From Candidatus Magasanikiibacteriota bacterium (GTDB taxonomy: Bacteria; Patescibacteriota; Patescibacteriia; Magasanikbacterales; GWA2-37-8): a stretch of 7,392 nt of DNA. The notes beneath the pieces were generated by a model, which had not been told where the DNA came from, did no database searches, and was given only the letters and a program-made list of their open reading frames with translations. The stretch spans positions 1-7,392 of the forward strand of contig CAINUM010000023.1 in NCBI GenBank assembly GCA_903853785.1. Reading direction: 5' to 3'. Every line of letters begins with the position of its first letter. Position 1 is the first letter of the stretch. Made by a program: the position numbers and the translations under genes. This document shows, in pieces, positions 1 to 4,955 of the stretch.

Positions 1-298
1 ATTTCCACTGGTTGGATGTGTGTCCAGTTTCTTCCAAAACTTCTCGTTTTGCCCCTTGTAACGCGGATTCATTTTTTTCTTGACGTCCGCCTGGAAGAGC
101 ATAAATTTTTCCAGAGTTTGGTTGCTGTTCAAAATTTAAAAGAATTTTTCCGTCGACAATCGCAATTGTTGATAATGTATTTGGACGTTTTAATCTTTCA
201 AAAGTTTCTATAGAACCGTCGTACATTTTTTGAGGCCATTGATATGCTTCAAAAATTACGCCGGTGAATACTTTTTTAGATTGTTTTGGGATTTTCAT
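1..298 (-). CDS. Nudix hydrolase, ADP-ribose pyrophosphatase-like (N-terminal part; runs off left edge)
   Basis: Reading the minus strand from the ATG at 298 gives 99 codons open to the window edge. A complete Nudix box is visible at residues 71-93: G71, E77, then R85-E86-V87-L88-E89-E90-T91-G92, matching GX5EX7REUXEEXGU. The glutamates of the REUXEE helix bind the divalent metal used to hydrolyse nucleoside diphosphates linked to another moiety. The strand before the box (STIAIVDGKILL, then EQQP, then ALPGG) resembles ADP-ribose pyrophosphatase-type Nudix proteins, but the substrate cannot be set from this fragment. The start is firm because three in-frame stops (TAA, TAA, TGA) lie within the 15 nt before the ATG. 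No clear Shine-Dalgarno is present. It is separated from the mur operon by 170 nt and is likely a separate unit. Family: high confidence; substrate: inference only. Confidence 0.9.
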   Translation of the reverse strand, partial: MKIPKQSKKVFTGVIFEAYQWPQKMYDGSIETFERLKRPNTLSTIAIVDGKILLNFEQQPNSGKIYALPGGRQEKNESALQGAKREVLEETGHTSNQWK

Positions 299-333
299 AT
301 GTTATTATCATAAATTACATTTCACTTCGCTTT

Positions 334-353
334 TTTTGCCCGCGAGGGCAAAA
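334..353. repeat. Perfect 8-bp hairpin with GCGA loop
   Basis: Arms 334-341 (TTTTGCCC) and 346-353 (GGGCAAAA) are perfectly complementary around a GCGA loop, a GNRA-type tetraloop if transcribed from the plus strand. On the plus strand the T-run precedes the stem. On the minus strand the stem is followed by A residues. Neither orientation gives the stem-then-U-tract order of an intrinsic terminator. Confidence 0.7.
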
Positions 354-355
354 GG

Positions 356-371
356 ATGAGCCTCGGCTCAT
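356..371. repeat. Perfect 7-bp inverted repeat
   Basis: ATGAGCC (356-362) and GGCTCAT (365-371) are exact reverse complements separated by 2 nt. In RNA the closing C-G pair would open, giving a 6-bp stem with a 4-nt loop. It begins only 2 nt after the preceding hairpin, so the two could stack as tandem stems. Confidence 0.65.
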
Positions 372-429
372 AACTACGAGTCATGAGACAAGTGTTAATT
401 TATTAATACTTGCGAGTGATGAAGTAGTT
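372..429. repeat. Long imperfect palindrome with 11-bp inner stem
   Basis: The inner arms 389-399 and 402-412 pair over 11 positions with one G-T mismatch (G394/T407) and a 2-nt centre. The outer arms AACTAC (372-377) and GTAGTT (424-429) are exact complements, and TCAT (381-384) pairs with ATGA (419-422) between them. The flanks also carry an imperfect direct repeat, 375-386 against 411-422, with 10 of 12 positions identical. The structure is about 58 nt long with internal loops. Confidence 0.55.
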
Positions 430-448
430 ATCTGTGAAACTAGATAAC
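427..448. repeat. 7-bp inverted repeat with 8-nt loop
   Basis: GTTATCT (427-433) and AGATAAC (442-448) are perfect reverse complements around an 8-nt loop. It is the inverted repeat nearest to the 3' end of the Mur ligase gene, whose stop is at 469-471. It shares bases 427-429 with the outer arm of the longer palindrome, so the two folds compete. No T-run follows it on the minus strand, so terminator function is unproven. Confidence 0.6.
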
Positions 449-468
449 CCGCTCAGTTGAAATATAAT

Positions 469-1836
469 TTATTCTTTTACAATTAAATCAATCATGCCTC
501 TAAAACTATGGCTACCCATGAAAACCACTACGTCATCATTTGCAGTGTCGGTATTTAAATAATTGATTAGTTCCTCGTCTAAATCAAAATACTTTACATT
601 GGAATGCGTTCTGGTGATGATATTTTTTAATTCCTCGCCCTCAATACTTCCAGGAGTTTTTACTTTTGTTAGGCGGGGGATGATCACTTCGGTGGCGTCG
701 TTAAATTGGTTGTCGTAATCGGCAAATGACTCTGGTTGGCGGTTGCCAGTGTTTGGTTCGAAGACAGCAATCACTTTGCCAGAATAAATATTTTTTAAAG
801 TAGCCAAAACAGATTTTGCTTTGATAGGTGAATGGGCAATGTCATCATAGACATCGGCACCAGTCGAAGTTTGACCGCGTTTTTCAAGGCGACGTTTGAT
901 GCCGTCAAATTTGGAAATAGCCGAAATAATTTTATCTGGTTCAATGCCGATTTCTTTCGCCATCACAAAAGCCCCACAGATGTTTTCAGCCATATAGTCA
1001 CCGAGCATCGGTGAGGAGATTTCAAAAACTTCGCCGATATTTTCAATAGTAAAAGTTAAACCAGATTTTGTTTGCAAAACATCTTCATAAATATAATTAC
1101 TGTTTTCTTTTCCGTAGGTCACTATTGGTGATTTACTTTCTTGAATAATATTTTTCACGGTCGCATTATCGGTGCAAGCGACAATAAGACCAGTCGTTGG
1201 AATTAATTGTATTAACTTTTCAAAGGCTTCAAAGTAAGATTGTTCGGTAGGGTAGACATCCGCATGGTCCCAACGTACTGCAGTCAGTAATAGATGGGTA
1301 GGTTTGTAGGAAAAAAATTTAGCCCGCATATCTTCACGACTAGTCTTGTATTCGTCACCCTCTACAACGCTGTATTCACCGCCAAGATCATCGGCACTGA
1401 GCTCCAGACTGTTCGCTAGGCCGCCAAACATATAAGCCGGGTCCAATCCAGCTTCCTTTAGAATCCAAGCTAGTAGGGCAGTGGTAGTGGTTTTTCCGTA
1501 GGTACCGGCACAGACAATAGAATTTTCTTTCAATAAATATTGAGAGATTAATTCAGGGTAAGAAACGTGAGGAATGTTATTTTCCAATACAAAATTTAAT
1601 TCTGGATTGGAACTACTGGCCACATTTCCCACTACCACCAAATCCGGTGTGCCCATTTTTTCGACGTGCCAGCCTGGATAATATTCAATTTTATGATTGG
1701 TGAGGTGAGTGGAGATTGGCGGATAAAATCCAGCATCAGAACCGGTCACTTTCCAACCTTTTTTTTGCCACAAGATTGCTAGAGCGCTCATTCCCACACC
1801 ACAAATACCAATAAAATGAATATGTTTCTGATCCAT
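469..1836 (-). CDS. Mur ligase of the MurC/Mpl type (UDP-N-acetylmuramate--amino acid or peptide ligase)
   Basis: This 455-residue cytoplasmic protein has the full three-domain Mur ligase layout. The N-terminal UDP-MurNAc-binding fold opens with HFIGICGVGMSALA (7-20) and GSDAGFYPP (32-40). The ATP-binding domain has P-loop GTYGKTTTT (111-119), VEGDEY (158-163) and RWDHADVYPT (188-197). The C-terminal domain has FDGIKRRLEKRG (310-321), DDIAHSP (331-337) and VFEPNTGNR (358-366). The family joins L-Ala to UDP-MurNAc (MurC) or reattaches a recycled tripeptide (Mpl). The GSDAxxYPP and GN..SSSNPE segments look Mpl-like, but no murC is visible here, so this may be the cell's MurC. Oddities are Tyr for the P-loop His, HSP for the usual HHP, and DYM for the usual HN motif. 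The ATG at 1836 lies one base after the preceding stop, indicating coupled translation. Family is sure; MurC versus Mpl is open. Confidence 0.88.
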   Translation of the reverse strand: MDQKHIHFIGICGVGMSALAILWQKKGWKVTGSDAGFYPPISTHLTNHKIEYYPGWHVEKMGTPDLVVVGNVASSSNPELNFVLENNIPHVSYPELISQYLLKENSIVCAGTYGKTTTTALLAWILKEAGLDPAYMFGGLANSLELSADDLGGEYSVVEGDEYKTSREDMRAKFFSYKPTHLLLTAVRWDHADVYPTEQSYFEAFEKLIQLIPTTGLIVACTDNATVKNIIQESKSPIVTYGKENSNYIYEDVLQTKSGLTFTIENIGEVFEISSPMLGDYMAENICGAFVMAKEIGIEPDKIISAISKFDGIKRRLEKRGQTSTGADVYDDIAHSPIKAKSVLATLKNIYSGKVIAVFEPNTGNRQPESFADYDNQFNDATEVIIPRLTKVKTPGSIEGEELKNIITRTHSNVKYFDLDEELINYLNTDTANDDVVVFMGSHSFRGMIDLIVKE

Positions 1837-1840
1837 ATTA
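1834..1840 (-). promoter_or_regulatory. Stop/restart junction TAA-T-ATG into the Mur ligase gene
   Basis: The stop of the Bpt/ATE-like gene (1840-1838) and the start of the Mur ligase gene (1836-1834) are separated by one base on the minus strand. A purine stretch AAGAAAGAGA in the last codons of the upstream gene is the only possible ribosome-binding element. Reinitiation by the terminating ribosome is the likely mode. Confidence 0.6.
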
Positions 1841-2491
1841 TTTTATCTCTTTCTTAAGTTTTTCTAAATCATTTTGCCATTTCTTTCCATCAAACCATTC
1901 TAATCCTTCGAATTGTAATTTATAAGTATCAGTCTTACGAGAAGCTGAGCCTAAATAAATATATTTTTTATTATTTTCTTTGGCCCAGACAATCGCTTTG
2001 GTCATCATGCCTAGTCCGAGGTTTTTAATTTTGGAATTCAAATCATAAAATGGATAACAGTAGTGTAATAAATTAGGATTTTCAAAACTTATTACATAAC
2101 CCAAAGCCTTACTGTCTTCTTTTTGAGTATAAACAAATAATTTATTAAAATTACTTTCATCCGGTTCAGTAATTAACTCTTTTATTTTTTGGGCACTAAA
2201 GGTTTTTTCACCAAATTTGGTAGCATAAAAATCTTTGCCGAGTTTGTGAATTCCCCAGTGATAATTGGCATATGAAATATTTCCGACTTCCAGCAATACA
2301 TTTTCAGTATGTTTTAAAACTCGACGATTTTCACTGTTTAGTTCAAATTTAGAAAGGTTGATTCGTAGACTTCTCGTTTGATAAACTTCACCCTTGCCAG
2401 TCCTTGTAAACAAAAAACCTTCATTATAAAGGGAGGTCAAATTTGCATCAGAGAAATCGGTAATTTTTTTATTGTTCCAAGATAAGTACAT
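1838..2491 (-). CDS. Bpt/ATE-family aminoacyl-tRNA-protein transferase-like GNAT-fold protein
   Basis: From the ATG at 2491 the product has 217 residues and no signal peptide or membrane segment. The pattern follows bacterial Bpt (leucyl-tRNA-protein transferase) and ATE1: LYNEGFLF (21-28), then RINLSKFELNSENRRVLK (43-60) like the family's R-I-x-V-x-x-F...R-R segment. The C-terminal core has LGYVISF (130-136), LGLGMMTKAIVWAKENNKKY (158-177), YIYLGSA (177-183) and YKLQF (190-194) before a GLEWFDGKKW tail. These enzymes move an amino acid from aminoacyl-tRNA to a protein N-terminus. The N-terminal cysteine cluster of Bpt/ATE is absent; the only cysteine is C145. A longer frame exists from a TTG at 2527, but it overlaps mraY by 35 nt. 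The ATG one base after the mraY stop matches the next junction and is preferred. Fold: good confidence; substrate unknown. Confidence 0.75.
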   Translation of the reverse strand: MYLSWNNKKITDFSDANLTSLYNEGFLFTRTGKGEVYQTRSLRINLSKFELNSENRRVLKHTENVLLEVGNISYANYHWGIHKLGKDFYATKFGEKTFSAQKIKELITEPDESNFNKLFVYTQKEDSKALGYVISFENPNLLHYCYPFYDLNSKIKNLGLGMMTKAIVWAKENNKKYIYLGSASRKTDTYKLQFEGLEWFDGKKWQNDLEKLKKEIK

Positions 2492-2495
2492 ATTA
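2489..2495 (-). promoter_or_regulatory. Stop/restart junction TAA-T-ATG from mraY into the Bpt/ATE-like gene
   Basis: The mraY stop (2495-2493) and the ATG at 2491-2489 are one base apart, with the same seven bases as the next junction downstream. The only SD-like element is GGATGG about 15 nt upstream inside mraY, which is too distant to be convincing. This junction decides the start codon in favour of the ATG at 2491 over the TTG at 2527. Confidence 0.6.
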
Positions 2496-3608
2496 TTTAT
2501 ATATTGCCATCCAGATGCCCACGACAACCATCAAAGCATGAATAATCCAAAAGCGCATAACTATTTTTTCTTCACTCCAACCTTTGAATTCCAAATGATG
2601 ATGAAGTGGAGCCATTTTAAAAAGACGACGACCAAACAAGCGACGAGAAATTACTTGTAGAATTACGGCTATAGTTTCGATGTAAAAAATAAAACCAAAT
2701 ATCGGTATATATAATGTTTTGTCGATAGATATCATGTTGATAGCTAGTAATGCTCCCAGACCGAGCGAACCAACATCACCCATTTGAAAACGTGCTGGTT
2801 TAACATTGAAATAAGTGTAGGCGAGTAGAGATCCAGCCACAGTTGCGTTGAGTGGGGCAAAAGCAGTACGTCCCTCAATCCAGCTGATGACGGTCAAGCC
2901 TACAAAAGTAATGAGTAGCGAACCACCAGCTAGACCATCTAAGCCGTCAGCAATATTTACTGCGTTGGCCGTAAACATTACAAATAAAATAATAATTGGC
3001 ACAATCCAAAGCCCTGCATAGATTCGACCATCAAATGGGATGGCTAGTGAGTGCCAGTGTGGATCTAATTTGGTGTAAACCCACCAAGCAGCTACTGCTC
3101 CAGCTAAGAATTGAAATATTAATTTTTCATGAACTTGAACACCTCGGCCAGGATGCGATCCGAGCATGTGGGTAAGGTGTTTGAATAATTCCCACGGCAT
3201 TATTAAAATATACCAAACACGCATGTGCCAATGACGGTGTATCTTAATTAATGTAATTGTTTGCTTCAAAGTTCGTAAACGACGTTTTGCACCGAAGGTG
3301 TTTAAAAGATCATCAGCAGCACCAAGCAGGGCAGCGATAGTCATTACGCCAATTGGTACATATGTGTATTTACGGCTCCAGTTGAAGGTGAGGGTTATTG
3401 CAGTAACAATCAATATTACCAAAAGGCCACCCATAATCGGGGTACCAACCTTTATTCTTCGGTCACCATATAAGGTAAAATCATAATCACTACGGCGAGT
3501 AATTTTAAATTTATATAGAATTTTAGTGAGTATTGGTGCAAATAAAAAAGACAAAAGGCATGCGCCAATAAAAAACAAAAGGGAGGTTTGTAGTAATGCA
3601 ATTTCCAT
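2493..3608 (-). CDS. mraY: MraY, phospho-MurNAc-pentapeptide-transferase
   Basis: This 371-residue polytopic membrane enzyme moves phospho-MurNAc-pentapeptide from UDP to undecaprenyl phosphate, making lipid I at the cytoplasmic face. Family signatures occur in order: KVGTPIMGG (53-61), the aspartate pair D99-D100, NAVNIADGLDGLAGG (215-229), MGDVGSLGLG (276-285) and the histidine triad in MAPLHHHLEFKGW (332-344). Many hydrophobic helices are present (first at about 7-32). The segment after D99-D100, about residues 103-160, is much longer than in typical MraY and is rich in His, Trp and Arg. It replaces the short linker before the next membrane helix. Overall length stays near the usual 360, so other parts are trimmed. 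The ATG at 3608 has only a weak AGAG upstream and lies 45 nt after murF, the largest gap in the operon. Identification is firm. Confidence 0.96.
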   Translation of the reverse strand: MEIALLQTSLLFFIGACLLSFLFAPILTKILYKFKITRRSDYDFTLYGDRRIKVGTPIMGGLLVILIVTAITLTFNWSRKYTYVPIGVMTIAALLGAADDLLNTFGAKRRLRTLKQTITLIKIHRHWHMRVWYILIMPWELFKHLTHMLGSHPGRGVQVHEKLIFQFLAGAVAAWWVYTKLDPHWHSLAIPFDGRIYAGLWIVPIIILFVMFTANAVNIADGLDGLAGGSLLITFVGLTVISWIEGRTAFAPLNATVAGSLLAYTYFNVKPARFQMGDVGSLGLGALLAINMISIDKTLYIPIFGFIFYIETIAVILQVISRRLFGRRLFKMAPLHHHLEFKGWSEEKIVMRFWIIHALMVVVGIWMAIYK

Positions 3609-3653
3609 GGGTAAATTTTACTCTAAACTAGCCAAAAAATCAAGTGAACTCGC

Positions 3654-4946
3654 TTATTCAAGCCATTCTTTGGTTTGGCGAACTAAAAGCAGGTTTGCGT
3701 CCATTGGTTCGGCCATGACTTCTTTGACTATTCGTTCCATTCGTAAACCTTGTGAACCTTTGATTAACACAACATCACCTTGTCTTAATTTTTCTTGTAA
3801 AAACTTGCCAGCACTAATACTTTCAGCAAAACAAACTATTTGGTTATCATCCATGCCGGCTTCGCGTGCGGCACTGGCCGTGTGCTTGCTGGCTTCACCA
3901 ACGGTGATGAGAAAATCAATTCCTAATTCTGCCACTTTAAAACCGATCTCGCGATGGGTATCTTCAGTCTCTGGTCCGAGCTCAAGCATGTCAGCCAAAA
4001 CAGCAATGCGTTTTGAGCCCTCTGGAATGTTGATTTTAGACAATGTTAGCAAAGCTGATTTGGTTGGTTCCGGACTAGAGTTATAAGTATCATCAATCAA
4101 AAGTGTGCTTTTGATTCCGTCGATGATGCGCATGTGACCAGCTATTGGTTGTAAATTTCTTAAAGAGTGAATGGAGTCTAACAAATTCACACCCAAAATA
4201 TTTCCGATCGCAACGGCCGCTAGGGCAGAGGGGATCATGTGTTCAGCGACTGCACCTGGTAAAAATACCGGTACAATATTTCCTTTAAAATTTAATTTAA
4301 AATTTAAACCAGTTGGCCAATTTGTTTTTTCATCAGCAATAATATTAACATCAGTGGCTCGAAAATCTGCACCTTCTTTAAATCCGTAGGTTGTGATTTC
4401 GGCTTTAGTGGTATTAGCGTTTTGCATTACTAACTCATTATCAAAATTTAAAACAGCAAAACCATCGCGTTGTAAGTGAGAAATTATCACTCGCTTTTCT
4501 TGGGCGATTTTTTTAATAGTTTTAAATGCTTCAGTGTGAGCATGTGAAATGTAAGTTAATACACCGATTTTACATGGAGCAATATCGACTAAATAGGAGA
4601 TGTCACCTGGCTTGTCAGCTCCCATTTCCAGTATTAAAATTTCTGGATAATTTTTATTTTTAATAAAAAGTAAATTTTTAGCTTTTAAAAAAACTTTTAT
4701 CCAGCCAAACAAAGAACTCCCCGGAGTTTTTTCTATACCGATAATTGTTAATGGTACACCAATTTCATTATTGTAATTTTTTTGACTTTTTCGAATATTA
4801 AATTTATTTTCAAGAACGGCGGCTATCGCTTCTTTGGTTGAACTTTTTCCGATAGATCCTGTTACACCAATGACATCTGGTTTGTATTTGCGAATTATTT
4901 TTTTGGAAAAATATTTTAACAGTGAATATAGTAATGTTTTCATCAT
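3654..4946 (-). CDS. murF: MurF, UDP-MurNAc-tripeptide--D-Ala-D-Ala ligase (short N-terminus)
   Basis: MurF adds D-Ala-D-Ala to UDP-MurNAc-tripeptide with ATP, the last cytoplasmic step of precursor synthesis. The 430-residue product shows the P-loop GVTGSIGKSST (27-37), the MurF hallmark NYNNEIGVPLT (57-67), LEMGADKPGDI (106-116), SHAHTEAF (134-141), LIDDTYNSSPEP (283-294), VLADMLELG (316-324) and VLIKGSQGLRME (393-404). The P-loop starts at about residue 27 instead of near 100. The usual N-terminal domain that binds the uridine nucleotide is therefore missing and replaced by a short hydrophobic and basic lead, LLYSLLKYFSKKIIRKYKP (5-23), which may touch the membrane. A perfect 12-bp tandem repeat encodes LNFKLNFK (214-221). 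The start is ATG ATG (4946 or 4943), 9 nt after the PBP stop and without a Shine-Dalgarno. The ligase family is certain; MurF is the best assignment. Confidence 0.92.
   Translation of the reverse strand: MMKTLLYSLLKYFSKKIIRKYKPDVIGVTGSIGKSSTKEAIAAVLENKFNIRKSQKNYNNEIGVPLTIIGIEKTPGSSLFGWIKVFLKAKNLLFIKNKNYPEILILEMGADKPGDISYLVDIAPCKIGVLTYISHAHTEAFKTIKKIAQEKRVIISHLQRDGFAVLNFDNELVMQNANTTKAEITTYGFKEGADFRATDVNIIADEKTNWPTGLNFKLNFKGNIVPVFLPGAVAEHMIPSALAAVAIGNILGVNLLDSIHSLRNLQPIAGHMRIIDGIKSTLLIDDTYNSSPEPTKSALLTLSKINIPEGSKRIAVLADMLELGPETEDTHREIGFKVAELGIDFLITVGEASKHTASAAREAGMDDNQIVCFAESISAGKFLQEKLRQGDVVLIKGSQGLRMERIVKEVMAEPMDANLLLVRQTKEWLE
4284..4307. repeat. Perfect 12-bp tandem duplication inside murF
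   Basis: The unit TTTAAAATTTAA occurs twice in direct succession (4284-4295 and 4296-4307). It keeps the reading frame and encodes the four-residue repeat LNFK-LNFK in a probable beta-strand region of the MurF central domain. Replication slippage in AT-rich sequence is the simplest source. Confidence 0.8.
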
Positions 4947-4955
4947 AAATTTTAA

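Larger units (their letters stand above)
299..468. other. Intergenic spacer packed with inverted repeats, no gene
   Basis: This is the only sizeable non-coding stretch in the window, between the stop of the Mur ligase gene and the start of the Nudix gene. I find no open frame with coding character and no tRNA. It contains four separate or nested inverted repeats between 334 and 448, described individually. None has a T-run immediately 3' on the minus strand, so I cannot call a canonical intrinsic terminator for the mur operon. A TATGAT hexamer on the minus strand (312-307) could be a -10 box for the Nudix gene, but no matching -35 is found. The hexamer TTTCAC at 320-325 recurs inverted at 434-439, loosely bracketing the hairpin block. 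The block could be a mobile or interspersed palindromic element, an RNA processing site or a factor-assisted terminator. Confidence 0.7.

Noticed and set aside
307..312. Minus-strand TATGAT as a -10 box for the Nudix gene
   Set aside because: No TTGACA-like -35 lies 16-18 nt upstream, and AT-rich spacers give such hexamers by chance. It would also imply a near-leaderless transcript, so it was left as a remark only.
334..353. Hairpin as an intrinsic terminator of the mur operon
   Set aside because: The T-run is on the wrong side of the stem for the plus strand, and A residues follow the stem on the minus strand, so the stem-then-U-tract order is absent.
389..412. Palindrome as a dif/XerCD-type recombination site
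   Set aside because: It has two 11-bp arms but only a 2-nt centre instead of the usual 6-8 nt, and its arms do not resemble the Xer consensus I know.
2492..2527. Longer start (TTG at 2527) for the Bpt/ATE-like gene
   Set aside because: It overlaps mraY by 35 nt, uses a rare start codon and adds residues with no family match. The ATG at 2491 directly after the mraY stop fits the operon's spacing pattern.
3609..3653. Internal promoter or terminator between murF and mraY
   Set aside because: The 45-nt gap has a short T-run and only a 4-bp potential stem on the minus strand, and no convincing -35/-10 pair. The evidence is too weak to annotate.
3526..4086. 186-codon open frame on the plus strand
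   Set aside because: It lies antisense to the ends of mraY and murF, and its serine- and lysine-rich product has no recognisable motif. It is a shadow of conserved genes on the other strand.
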